NCBI RefSeq assembly: GCF_003589595.1
Contig: NW_020653945.1
Span: 2,942,042 to 3,006,041 of the forward strand
Length of the DNA: 64,000 bases
Reading direction: 5' to 3'
Source of the DNA: Hyposmocoma kahamanoa
Taxonomy: Eukaryota > Arthropoda > Insecta > Lepidoptera > Cosmopterigidae
A program made the translations under genes and the position numbers. Position 1 is the stretch's first letter. Each line of letters begins with the position of its first letter. The notes beneath the pieces were generated by a model, which had not been told where the DNA came from, did no database searches, and was given only the letters and a program-made list of their open reading frames with translations. Below, piece by piece: positions 1-13,500 of the stretch.

Positions 1-374
1 CTTCCACCGTGAGATATTCCCACTTTCTCATAGTATCGGTAGTGTGTTTGTTGTACAGAGAAAAAATGCAAATACCGAGTAAACGACATGAGGTTCAATC
101 TAAACGGAAGACTTTGCGTATGCCTATTTGGATAAAAAAAAAAAGAAAAAAATCACCAGGACTTGGCTGTATAGTTTCAAACCTTTGCCTTTTCCTTTAC
201 GGAAAGAATGAAGAAAAAAAACAACAATAACACGACATTAAGAGTGGTTTACACACGACGACTTTTAGCATCGATTCAAACGCGCGTAAGTCGCGCGTGT
301 GTGTAAAGGTAGACGATTAGCAACTGCATCGCGTTTGCATCGCATTTGCATCGCGTTTGCATCGCTGCCATTTT
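1..374. other. upstream region, CpG-rich repeat piece
   Basis: No gene seen. 255-375 is a CpG-richer patch with tandem copies of a motif close to gcatcgcgttt, bounded by AT-rich DNA. Confidence 0.5.
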
Positions 375-870
375 ACAGAATTCCAGTCAAGCAATCCCCG
401 TTCCCGCCGTGGCTTATGTAGTGATTTTCTCAAACAATGTGAGGACATTATAAAAGACTAAAGAGAAGAAGATGCATAATACAAAAGGTAAAAGAAATGT
501 TAATTAAAATTAAAAGTAATATTTGACATAGTATTTAGAGGCATTTTTGTTATCGCTTTTCTCACAACATAGAAAAAGGCCAAAAACAAAAGAGAAAGTT
601 TATTTTACCGCATTAAAAAATATGATAAATTACGATGCTATTACATACACTTGGCGGTTGGCTGTATGAGTTTTTCTTTTACCTGTTCCCATAGTTCATT
701 ATTTAGTAGGTAGATTCAAGTTTAGAGAGGTGGACAGTAATGGATTTTCACACTTACTTTGGCCGGGAAGAAGTCGCGGTATATGACAAACTTTCCGTGT
801 TCGTTTTTTGAAGGTAATGCAAACATTTCCTAGCATGTTTGAGATAAACAAATATATTTTTCACCCCACT
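375..870. repeat. interspersed repeat R3, copy 1
   Basis: Matches 43320-43600 and 44600-44835 in order. The - strand of the second half encodes a coding-like segment (SKNEHGKFVIYRDFFPAK) followed by a splice-donor-like aagtaagtg. Possibly a decayed transposon or duplicated gene piece with an intron. Confidence 0.6.
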
Positions 871-879
871 TTTTGCACG

Positions 880-1606
880 CGTTTTGCAAAAGCGTTTATT
901 GCACGCTAGCGTGGAAAAGGGTTTCGAAATTCAAACTTGATTATGGACAATGGATAATGGCACGTTCAACTACGCGATTTCTGGTACATTACTTATTTAT
1001 GCAATATAAATCCCTTGGTATATTTTATTCTTATTATTGTTGACATTAAATTGACAAATTGTGTTAATCAAATTATTTTAATTCGACGAAGAACTAAAAT
1101 ATTTTCAATAATCACACAAAATAAAAGCACAAGCAAGAATAAAAATTGATGAGCTGAAATTAAGAACGCATCCGAAGATAAACTTTTTCTTATAATTAAA
1201 AAAATTATGTTTCATAGTTCAACTATTTTTCTTTCATCTACCATTTTCCTCGCTATAGTGAGGTGAAAAGTTTTGTGTTTCGCTCGGCAGCAAAGTTGTT
1301 TAGCGTCTCGTGGCTTGAAACCCTCGCTACGCTCAGGAATCTTATGGTCGTATTCCAGAACTCTACTCAATGCTTAAGTCAGGACTTGAGTATGATTTAA
1401 AGCACTGAAAATTATACTCAAGTCCTTGCCATTAGGGTCGTATTTCCAGTGCTTGCAATCATACTCAAGTCTGCTCAAATCCTGACTTGAGCATTGAGTA
1501 CAGTTCTGTAATACGACACTTAGCTCCCTTCGCTTGCTCAGGTTACAATACAAACACTCGTGTCAAACAACAATTTTGCATCCTTGTATGACAAATAACT
1601 ATTAAT
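880..1606. repeat. interspersed repeat R2, copy 1, interrupted
   Basis: Homologous to 10193-10769, from the gcacgctagcgtg motif to aaataactatt. Copy 1 is broken by a palindromic insertion at 1345-1520 that is absent from copy 2. Contains inverted short motifs such as ggaatct/agattcc. Confidence 0.65.
1345..1520. mobile_element. foldback MITE nested in R2, TA-flanked
   Basis: Ends read TGGTCGTATT and AATACGACACT, inverted; arms of about 50 bases are near-complementary (ACTTGAGTATGATT against AATCATACTCAAGT). Flanked by TA. Absence from the second R2 copy shows it inserted later. Confidence 0.7.
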
Positions 1607-2344
1607 GTATTTAGGAATTTTAAACAGGCTAATCACGTACTGCGACTAAACAATTTTTAGCATTTCCTGCGCCTTTGCTAAATAGTTTTAAAATATCATA
1701 AATATCCAGCGACAAAACTTTAAATTTTACCGTTCTCCGGACATCCTTTCATTAAAATGCAATAAAGAAACATTTTAAATAAATAACTGTCCGCTTAATA
1801 ACATTTGTGAAAACAAATTATGCGTAATCTATAATTAATAGTTATAAATTTTAATAAAACCCGTTTTATAGGAGTAGACATCTTGATTTGCACAATTTTA
1901 TATTATCATCATAAACAACTCATTATACAGTAACACTTTTGCGATTAAAAATGAAGCAACTTTTTTGGATATTAATCGTGTACGGTCACGAGGGGTAAGA
2001 GGAATACCGGGAGAAGAGGAGCTTGAAGCCTTAATTCATTATATATAGAGTTTAGTACTATAGTCTCTCTGTCTATAAAATAGACAAACAAATTAGTTTA
2101 AGTGATTTTAAACAGGAAAAAACTCATTATTTTTATAAGAAGTTTACAAGAAACGTTAGCAAAATTTGCTCGTTTTCGGTTAAGTATTTTGCGTAATGAT
2201 TGTTAAAACATGAGCTGACAAAAAAAGGCAACTTTAGTGCAAGACTTTATCTGTTCTTCCGAGAGCTTAAAAAATTTGACTCAAAATAAAATATCGATAC
2301 CTCCATTGAACACTACTTAATATTTTGACCTGCCCCGGTAGCAT

Positions 2345-2468
2345 GATAGTCGCGACGCGCGCGATAAAATTGAAATAAGCGCGCGCTAAGGGCTATCTAA
2401 ATTAGATCTGATTGAGACAGCCAACAGCGCGCGCTTATTCCAATTTTATCGCGCGTGTCGCGACTATC
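2345..2468. mobile_element. CpG-rich foldback element
   Basis: Arms of about 43 bases, gatagtcgcgac... and ...gtcgcgactatc, are nearly perfectly inverted around a 40-base spacer. Rich in GCGCGC within AT-rich surroundings. Outer pieces gtagcat/atgctac may extend it. Confidence 0.65.
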
Positions 2469-2925
2469 GTGTGTAGCCATGCTACGGAGGCTGTTCTGTT
2501 TTACTTTGTTTCTTTATTTTTTTTGACATACTGAGCCGAGACGTGGTCACTCACGATGCGGTTAGTTCATCAGTTGAAAGTCCATTAACTTCCTACTTTA
2601 TACTAAAGGCTATTATACAATTTCTACGTAGGTATTTGGATGACAAAAATCCATGGTAGTAATCCGTTTGGCTCTTTCAGGTTGTTTCTGTATGTACATT
2701 TAAATTACTATATTAATTGTAAAGAACAACAGCTATATTTTCTTGATCATTCTTCTCGGGGGACTCTACCTTACAAAAGAGCGCAAAGTGACGATTTCAA
2801 GTGTAATTTTCTACTTACCCATGAAATAACGATATTTCAGAATTTTTTACTTTGATATTTTTTTATTCTAGTTCAGTGGACTTATTAGATATGACGTCAC
2901 GGTAGGAGTATAAGGACATATTAGT

Positions 2926-2965
2926 CCTCGTGCTCCCAGTAGGAACACTCAGTGGGAGCACGAGG
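2926..2965. repeat. 13-bp hairpin
   Basis: cctcgtgctccca and tgggagcacgagg form a perfect stem with a 14-base loop. Function unknown. Confidence 0.6.
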
Positions 2966-4402
2966 AAACGGCCCACTGAGCATCATTATCATCTATTCAT
3001 TTTATGGCCCACTACTAAGCATGGGTAAAGACCCATTTTATGATACTGTGGGAGCTGTGCTTGTAGCGTAGAGAGAGGCACAATTTAATAATAAACGAGG
3101 AATACATTCATAAATACAGATTCACTGTGAGCGTTCGGTTTGAAGATTTGTCCAGAACTCTCTCGATGTTCATTTGACAACAACCTTCTATTTTTTATAC
3201 AATTCTAAATATAAACCTACCTTATTTTTTAGACAGTTTTAAATTCAATATACCTCAAACCAAGTGCCTCAAACCTGCTACAATACCAAGTGACTGGATG
3301 AACAATTCGTGAGCCTGGTGGTTAGCGACACGCCTGTCCATTGCTTTAAATCGCAAAGGTCTGAGTGACACTGTCACGGCCACCTTTATACATAAGCTAA
3401 CAAGTTCCATGTGCCTGCAATGTCACTAGCACTTATTCTTCAAAATTGGAACGCCGTAATGTTCACATTACTGCTTGGCGGAAGAAATAGGTAAGATTTA
3501 CTTACCATTGTTTCGAAATTATAATCAAAGCAAATACTGTGGCAAAACTCACGACCTGCAGTGACGTACAATTAACCATTAATAACAATTGATACAAAAT
3601 TGAATCTATGAAGATTGTGCATGCGGTTACACCGATTTAAAGCAACAATGTTGCTAACCGGAATGACGTTACAGTGTGTTGTATTCTGATTGTACTTTGT
3701 TAATTGTCCAGGCTATGTATGGTATGTGGAAGATGACAGGGCATAGATTATTGTCTTCCAAAGGTCTTAGTTGGAAGTTTGTTTTGTAATCATAAAATTT
3801 GTCTATTAACGCACACGCGCTCGCAATAAGATGCTGACAAAAAAAACTGATACAAACGTCTTTTGTACAAATAAAATAATAGTACATTGTGTATTAAAGA
3901 CGGCATATAAGAAATTACGAACGAAGGCCTATTGGAATCCCAAAGCCGAAGGCTTGTGAGCTTTAATAACTACAGTTTTGTATTTTTTTACCGTCCGTGA
4001 TGTATACACTATTTTACATCACATTTACGAGGAAGTAAAGCCAAAGTCAAAATTGCAAGCTTTTGTTTTCCTTCGTTGTATGTAAAATATCCATTTTCTG
4101 GAGTAATTTAAACTATTAGGTTTCCAGAACATTCTCATATTATTAAAAAGGATGGACGTAGATGGTAGGGCGAAATACGTTGCTTTAAAGCGACATGTTT
4201 ATTGCTCGGTCTTGAGAATATAAGTATGAGTAAATAATACAATATAAAATAAAATGTAAACTTAAATGCTAACCAAGCAATACGCACCACATGTTGCAGT
4301 TAGACTATAAATGTCGTCTACCTATACTACAACATACTTTAAGAAAGGATCTTAATTAATTGTTACAATATTTCAAACTAAATCACATTTTACTTGTTGC
4401 AG
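2966..4402. other. region directly upstream of the ZP-N gene start exon
   Basis: No protein gene recognised. Contains a degraded SINE-like piece (3300-3400, - orientation) and otherwise AT-rich unique-looking sequence. It should hold the 5' UTR intron of the ZP-N gene; a promoter could not be picked out. Confidence 0.4.
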
Positions 4403-4409
4403 AACAAAG

Positions 4410-4538
4410 ATGGCGCTGTGGTGGCTTGCAGTGGCGTGCGCGCTGGGAGTTGCGCAGGCGCAGTCCAACTACGGGTCACAGGCGAACAATATAGAGTACC
4501 AGGGTGGTCTGCCCGATCAAACCGTACTCGATGGAAAG
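4410..4538 (+). CDS. ZP-N gene exon 1: start and signal peptide
   Basis: An acceptor (ttgcag) lies 7 bases before the ATG, so at least one non-coding 5' exon lies upstream. Encodes 43 residues starting MALWWLAVACALGVAQA, a clean signal peptide, then a Gln/Asn-rich mature N-terminus. Donor AAG|gtgggt, phase 0. Confidence 0.85.
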
Positions 4539-7500
4539 GTGGGTACATAAATTATGTCTTGTCTTGAAGACTGAAGAATGTTCAATGTTCTACCCCTATA
4601 TTTGTAATAGTCAATGCTATCTCAGTTCCCTAAAGACGTCAAATCGTGACCGTTATACAGTAATATAGTATTGTAGAATACTACTATTTTGATCTAAGCA
4701 CTAATTATAGACAAAATATAATTTTTTGTAATACTACGCGACGGGATGAACCGGTCGTGCGCCTGGTAGTAAGTGACACGCCTATCCATGACAGTTGCAG
4801 TGCCACTCAGAGCTTTTAATCGCAAAGATCTTGGGGGCTGCCACTGTGCCCGTCGGTACGGTATATTTAATAGGAAGGCTTTTTCTGACAATCATTACAA
4901 AAAAAGTACTTACAACTTGCCTATACAATAACAATAGGCATAGTAATGGATAGCCAACGGGATTGTGGTTACAGTATTCCACTTTTTTCCGCGAAGTAGG
5001 TTAATTTAATAGCATCGTAGCGCCGTGTGGACAACTTTTTTAAAAAAGAAAATTATACTTTCTGTTGTGAGTACTGAGGCCACTTTCTTAGAAATTGAGC
5101 CAATGATCTATCTTGCGGCGTAGGAAGAACAAATGGATATTTAATTTTTGTCAAGTCTCATATATCATTAGACAAAAAACTAACTAAAACACGTGAATAA
5201 TCTCAGTGCGGAGTACTAAAAAAACTGACCTCAAAAGTAATTCATCCCGTCTTTCGTCCCGTCGTCGTAATTCAGCCACTCTTAGAGGTGGAATATTTTC
5301 TTGAAATTTAAATGGGCCCAATTCTGAGGTACCCTCTCTCCAACAAAAAAGGATATTATTAATTTCACAGATTTCCCATAGATGGCACGACGGCTAAAAA
5401 GTCGTTGAAAAACCAAATACAAAGATACGACAACAAGCTCATAGAAAAATTCGTGAGGTCCGCTGGTTCGTTGGTATAGCGTCTGGATCTGATTAATAAT
5501 TCTAACAAACTAGTGGAGCAATTTCACATAAATAAATAACTGAATATCAATTCAATAAAAATTTTAAAAAGAATCATCAAAATAGGTTCACAGTCAGTTG
5601 TCGCGTAACATNNNNNNNNNNTTGTTATAATTATTAATACAAAGATCGAACACTCAGAAAAAACACTCGGAAAAAACTCCTTCGATCCGGTCGGTTTACG
5701 ACCGGAATAATAATATAATTGAAAAAAATAATTGAATAGCAATTCAATAAAAATTTAATTAAAGACTATACTGTCACGGTTATTAGAGTTGATGTTAATA
5801 TATATTGGAAAGAAGTATAAATTTAAAAATAAGTAATTAGGAATGAATGACGTCTATGTAAAAAATACGATTCTTTTAAGAGTCTATACCTCAAATGGCT
5901 TTGGTTGATTCTGTATAATAGTGAAAGTGTTAAATCAATCACTTCGGAAAAAATATATACACTGATTACTATATCGCACTGTTATAGTCCATTTGGTTTA
6001 GGTACTTAACTAAATGTAAACAATCTTGATACATCTTTTTATTGAAACACATGCTTTACAAATCAATAGGTATAAAAATAAGCATGCAATTTCATATGAA
6101 GCTAAGTATTTGTATTTTGTATTTGAAGGTAAGGGAAAATCATTTTATAAATGTATATTTCATTAAATAGACATCTCAAGATTGTTTACATTTATTTAAG
6201 TACCTAAACAGATGGACTATCATAAAATAGTGTATGCACTCAAAAAGTGTTTTTTCTCAGAATCGACGAAAAAGGAATTACTCCCTCCCCGTGAAAGATC
6301 TGTGTAAATTTATGTATAGGTTATTTCCTACTTGCCAAATGTATATATTTAAAAATAAAAGAGAAAAAAATAATTTCATATTTTTGAATAAGGACTATTT
6401 CGGCCAGAACTAGCTCACATAAGGCGTGTCTCATTTTGAGTTAAGTAGTTAAGTAGATCTCTTTTAGTTGTTTTCTACAATATTGTAACGACGGTTTTAT
6501 TGACGTGTACAGAATCAAATTTTACGTTTAACAATGGTATAATATTGAATTTCACATATTTTCAGTTATAACACTATTGTAATAGCAGTGCGCTATGGTG
6601 TGAAAACACGATTCGTAAAAATTTTCACGACAGAAAAAAAAAATTCATTTGTAAAAAATAAATTGTGAAATAAACCCAATGTCTAAGCCGATCAATCCAA
6701 GCAAAATGGACCGTATTAGTACGGGACAAATTTGAATTTGGACTGAGGTAGTGTTGACTCTTAATATTTAACATTAAAAAAAAACAATATAAGCTGCTAT
6801 ATCCATGGCGCCAGACGCTCCATAGCTCACAGGCCCGAGGCCAAAAATACAATTTAAAATTCATATTTCCACTTGGCGATTTGGCCAGACGGTCGTTGTA
6901 AATCCACACAGCTAATTATTGGCTCCGGGCTCTTTCTATCTTAACATTCGTCTCCTTTGTTTTGGACGATACGTTAGCGGTACAACACAGTGCATTAGGC
7001 ACGTTTCGTGGTTAAAACGTTTTATTGGCGTTAACATTGTCCCTCACTTTTTGCCGACAAACCACATTCAATCCACAAGGGAAACTGAAGTCGAAGCTTT
7101 TTCGACCGGTTTAAAAAAAATGGACGGATGGATTTTTTTAATGATGTTACGCGATTTGTGAACCAATTTCCATGATTCTTTTTTTGTTGGAAAGTGTACC
7201 TCACTAGTAGCCCCATTCACATTGAAAGAATGCAAATCAGGGAATGAATCAGGTTGGATTTCACCAACGTTCCGTTTACATATTGCAATTCAAAACTTAT
7301 CAAATAGATGTAATTTTGACCACAAAATTTTGCGGTCAGTTATTTTTATAAAAAGTTTATAATTTGTTATTATTACTCGAATTATTGTTGTAAGAACTAA
7401 GCACCAGATTCCACGCACTGGACAGTTTGAATCCATCTTCACGGTTAAACGTTTGACATTTCGTAATCTCAACGTGTTTTTTGTACCAATTTTTTTACTA

Positions 7501-10500
7501 CTACTACTAGTCCTTTGAGCCATGTCTTCGTTTGATTATCGGGATCCTCATTAAATATTTTCCATTGTGGTTCTACAACACCATGTTTTCACTTTTTCAA
7601 ATAACTTAGTTCTTTTGTTTGGTCTTTCTAAATAGTCTTTTAAGAGGCGGGAGTCAATATTTAATTGTTTTGAACATAAAATTTTGAATTCGTAATCATT
7701 GGAATTTTCAAGATATGTGTTTTGCATTTTTTTTTAAAATAAGGTATATTGTTCTAACTTTCTTCATCACTATTTCTTTATCCATATTTTGTTTATAATA
7801 TATTTAAAGTTAAATTTATCTGTGTAAAAACTGTACTTGTAACTTCAAAAGTCCGCCATTTTGTTCTCGTACCAAACATGGTATGTATCTCTAGTGACGT
7901 TCCTTCGATAGTACTTGGGGACTATGCAACTCGATCCAGTGGTTAGTATCTATTTTGTGTAAGATGTTGTGCTATAGTTGATTACTGTGCATCATTATTT
8001 TCTACTGCTCGAATGTGTGGTGGCAACCGTTAGTTGCGCAGGGCGCGACAGAAAGTGATCTTGCCTACAACTCCGATACCTATCTGGAAAATAGGGAAGG
8101 TACAGCTGGGGCAGCTCATCCAAGGCACTAGCCTCTTGAGCACCGGATGAACTCCGCGCAAACGGGTTGATCTGGGGCAGGACCTGACTGAGTAGATCCC
8201 TGTGCGAGACTGCTTGCGCAGGTTATAGTGCTCTTCCCGTATAACCAGGAGGTTGACAGGGAAGGTCCACTATAAACAAAACTTATGTTGAAAGATACGG
8301 GAAATGCTCGGATGTATTCCTTCATAAGAAAGAAATTGTATTCCCAGATAATCATTAAATATCACATTATTACAATTCAAAGTATAATGTCAATAATATT
8401 ATTATGATCGCCACTAATATATCAATACATACATATAAAAAACAGTGTAATTACAAATATACATACAAAATATTATTGGTCGTCCAATAAAAATAAAGTT
8501 TCAATTTCTTCAATAGAAATACCGCTACACTGTAAAATTCATTCTTCCAATAAACGGAGACATACGAAGAAATGAATAATTTAGAATTTACATCGCCTAT
8601 ATTCATTTTGAACAAGCCATCTTCTTCAGCCAACGTCTTTTACAGCTCCCATTGTCACAGCTCTGACAGAGATGGTATTGGTTTGTTTGAAAAAACAAAT
8701 ATACGCGATTTCGCGAAAAAAATTGTACTAAGAAATAATAATCTGTTAAGTATTGATTATCACTAATTACAGGTTTCATACCATGATATGGTTTTATTTT
8801 AAACGCTTCATGGTTACTTGATGACTGGCCTGTGACAGGTGATAGCGTTGAGCACATACATTATTTGTCTTCTCTTTTTCATTATCAATACGTATGATCC
8901 TAAATATCGGGAAAATAGAAAAAACTCATACCGTGGTTACCTAGGTACCTGTAATTCGTGATAATAATTTAGTGAATAACCACACAAAGAAACTATTGCT
9001 AGAAAACCGTCATTTTTGAGGTTTATGACAAAGACTTCAATCTACAGACGAGAACATTCACAGAAAGTACATATTCCAAACAAAAGATTATCAACAGTGG
9101 TAGTATTTTGTTTTGGTGTTGAATTTTGTCAAAGAGTATCAGTGCCGTAGTACCGTGGACAGACGTGACAGTGTATACCTATTGGGAATGAGCTAGGCAG
9201 CCAGATCATATTGGATGTTTATCAATGGTATTTATACATACTTGGGGAATTAACGTAAAGCTCCTGGCAAAGTCTATTAGTTGCACAATACAATTCATTT
9301 CCTTTTGACCCACGGGCCTTCCGCTTACTATTTTTAATTATTATATTAGTAAAAAGCAAAAAAAAAATTAAGTAAAAGAAAAAACCGTCGGGTCGTTGAA
9401 ATTATTAATGTTATATTATGTACTTTTCCTTGCGGAAAGGCAAAGATCTTTAAACCATGCAGCCTAGTCTTTTTTTATATTTTCATTATTTATTATGGTA
9501 ATCATAGTAACTGTTTTATTTATATTATACATACTCTGTTATTGAGTAGTCAGAACATTCTGTCATCTGGTACTCTACATATAGTTGGTTTATGGGAATA
9601 TTTTACTTAAGAACTTGTGTTATCTGTACATTTATACCAAAGGATTTAAATCACAGATTACTAAAGGTTACTAAAGATTACTAAAGGATTTACAGAGCTT
9701 GATACAGTCGGTGACGATTTGTGTAACTGGGTAATCAATTTACTACATTTTATCGTATATAAATGCAATGGAGACAGACCGTGCGGTGAACTCCACAGGC
9801 AATCTATTGCGACGTCTGTATCCATCATAGTGGTCATTGGAAACTACAATAATAATACGCGATCCGAGATAGAACGATGCCCTTTTGCCATAAACTTATT
9901 GAATGTCCTATATACCAAGATAGTGTAAGGTATTCTAGGTTTGATAATAATAAAGTATTAAGGGTTAAAGTATCAAATTGCCGTTTCGTACTGAAAAATT
10001 AAAACAATTTTTTTGTAAGATGAAATATATTTGTTTAATCAAAGTATTTACCCTCGTTGTCTATACATTTCTGCCTTCTAATCAGAAGGTCATTTAAGCC
10101 TTTGCGATAAAACTCCTAGAGACTTGGACTCCATAAGTTGTGTGAAGGCATTTTGTACAGCTTCCTGGGAAGAATTTTTTTATTTTTTCACTTCACTAGC
10201 TCGGAAAGGCTTTCTTTCTCATTAGAAATCAAAAACCGCACAAGCGGTTTTTGCACGCTAGTGTGCAAAAGGTTTTTGAAATTCGAACTTGACGACGAAC
10301 TGTGGTGCACCTAACTTTTTCTTCAGTTGAAACTAACTACGCGATTTGTCGTACATTACTTATTTATGTAATATAAATCGTTTGGTATATTTTATTCTTA
10401 TTATAATTATTTTAAAACCTCGAAGAACTAAAATAATTTCAATAATCATTTAATCACACAAAATAAAAGTACAAGCAAGAATAAAAATTATCTACGGATG

Positions 10501-13500
10501 TAAATTCAGAACGCATCCGAAGATAAACTTTTTCTGTAATTTAAAAAAGCTCATGTTTTATAGTTCAATGTTGTTGATGTTTTTTTTCATCTACCATTTT
10601 CCTCGCTATAGTGAGGTGAAAATTTATGTGCTTCGCTCGGCAACAAGAATGTTTTGCGTCTCGTGTCTTGAAACTCTCGCTACGCTTAGGAATCTACTTA
10701 GATTCCTTCGCTTGCTCAGTTTCAATACTAGCACTCGCAACTTTGCAGCCTTGCATAACAAATAACTATTCCGTGCAAAAAATAGTCTAAATCGCGGAAA
10801 AAATTGTATTGGGGCGAGGTCCGGCGAGTGTGTAGGATGACGCATAGTTTCTAACTGCAGGTCTTGCAGTGTTAAAACCGTTTCTCGGGCAGTGTGAGTT
10901 GTTGCGTTATCATGGAGCAATAATGGTGAAGATGCTTTGCTGCGAGTTTCGCTGTCATTGTTCAAATGCCATACGTTATATTGTGGGTATGCTAACATTA
11001 AACCATGCCGCGAATTCCTTGGTAGTTTGATACGGATTGGCTTCCATCATCACATTCAATTCATCGTTATTGACCTTAGTGACTGGTCGTGGGTCATTCT
11101 TCAAGTCGAAATTTCGAATATTGTCGAAAAACGCATGGTGCGTTTCTTAGGCGTGTACTTTTCAAATACAGCATTGATATTACGAACAGTTTTCTGCTGC
11201 GTTAACCCCATGTGGGAACTCGTATTTGAAAATTACTCTGATTTTAGCGGTATCCATCTTCACATTAAAAACTGAATGTAAAAACAATTGAAAATCGAAC
11301 AATCAAATATCATTTTTTTTTAATAAAAAAGAATGTATAAAGTTTTCATGTGAAAAATATTTCACTTTGAAATCTGACACCATCCAGGTTTAATTTTAAT
11401 TCAAAGTGGCCAGTACGATAAATCGGCAATAATTTCATATCTAAACCCCTATTATTTATTTCCGAATCTTGTCTATAGTGTTAGTAACAAATTCTATTAA
11501 GATTAGCGTTAGTAGGCTTGAATACAAAATGAAAATGATATCCCGATGTGGAACTGCACCCAATACGTAATGTAACATTGGGGAGTCTCACCAGTCTATG
11601 AAAGGCTGATAACAGGTTAACTGCAAGTTTGTACTTAATGCGTGAAGTCGTAATCAACTCCATGCAGCCGAGATCTCGACTGCATGCACTTGGTAACACC
11701 TTCACGAATTAACTGCATGCAGTCGAAACAGACTTCACGCAGCCGAGATCGACTGCATAAAGTTAAGTCGTTATCTGAGACCTTGACTGCATAAAGTTGA
11801 TAACAGTCTGGAGTCCGTGGGTGCTACCGCGGAGGCGGGTTGGTATGGAGGTGCAGCGTCTTCTCGTTATAGCATAGAAGTCATCCGCGTGCGTTTTAAT
11901 TCACAATGTCTGTGGTCAATTAATATTTCAACCAAAAAGCCATTTTATTTATACATTTCTTAAAGTAAACATGAGCTACTTAATCCTGTTTGGGATAGGT
12001 AAACTAAACAAACTTTTTTTAAATTTTCAGGTCACAAAACTCGACGAGTTAAGTCCAGTCATCTTTTTGAACCGTACGAAAGCTGCCCTTAACTGTGCTG
12101 CAGGTTCCATGCAGGTAAATTTTAATTTTAATTGAAAGTCTTTCATTATATATTATCTTTAACAAAAAGTACATTTCGGAAGTAACGATGTTCAAAATTA
12201 GAATCGATTTCAAATAAAAAAAACAAAAGGCGATGGAATTTGATCGAAGATAAAAACAAAACACTGTCGGTTTTCTGTTTCTTTAACTTTACTTTTTTCG
12301 TTAAGTTTAATTTAAATCAGTACGGTTCTCAGTTAAATCAGTAATAAGGTAACGGTTTAGGGTTAACCGTAACTGCCATAACAGTTACTGCATAGCATAG
12401 ATGCAGAGATAGGCGTGAAATTCGATCGACAATGCAAGGTTTATCATTGCAACTTGCAACTTTGCATATAGAGCGTGAACAGTTTTGTACTTGTAATTTG
12501 ATACACTACTTATCTTGTTTGTTTGTTGTTTTAAGATTGTAAACCGAAAAAACCTTTTTTACTTGTTTTAATTTCTTGATTGTGCTTTTGTTTATCACAT
12601 GTTTAAAAGAAATTCTAGAATTCTTGTTAACTCTCCACACGTCATCCCCTAAAGCTATATTGTAAGGAATTAAAATGTGATTGTAAGGAATTACAATATG
12701 ATTGAAAGGAATTACAATATGATTGAAAGGAATTACAATATGATTGTAAGGAATTACAATATGTTTATCTAGATGGAGTTAAAATTCAACGAGAAATTCT
12801 ACGGCATAGCTTACGCTGATTTCGACCGAAATTCCGCTTGCAAGATCGTCGGGAAGGGAGCTCTGTCGTACAAGTTCGAATTGCCGTTGAAAGGATGCGG
12901 TACGAAACAGGTAAGGGTGAATGATATCTATCTTTGAGCGAACTTTATCTCTTCTTATCGTATCGACGGCATGCTCTATAATGTTTGCCATCATGGTGAA
13001 TAGGTTTGCCAATCGGCGTAAGGCCGGACATACAGAAAAGGAATGGCAGGTCGCGTGTGGAAGCTTCTTTCGTACATCCCCTTTACCTGGTAATAGATAG
13101 GAAACAATGCTGAGGTGACATTTGCCGCAAAGAAGCTATCGGGTTAGGCAAATAGAAGCGGTGCTCGAGCAATGACAGATGTACCTAGCTGGAGACGCAG
13201 AGCAGAGAGGACGTGAAAGGCTAGACTGCAAAAAATTGAAGGTTGCGGAGGTGACCCGCATCCACTATTGTGTTGCGATGAGTTGAAGAAGTATAGCTGA
13301 AATTTAAAAATACAAGGAAAACAAATTAGTAAAGAAGACATGTCTTTGAGCGTCGATGGTGGATACAGCTTGGGGTGGCCGTTTCTATCTAGACAGACGT
13401 ACAGGCGAAGTTGGCGAATAATCCAAGGATGCAGCAAATTCATGACGTCATCACAATCAAAGTCAAAGTCAAGGAATCATTTATTCCATAGGTAAAATAA

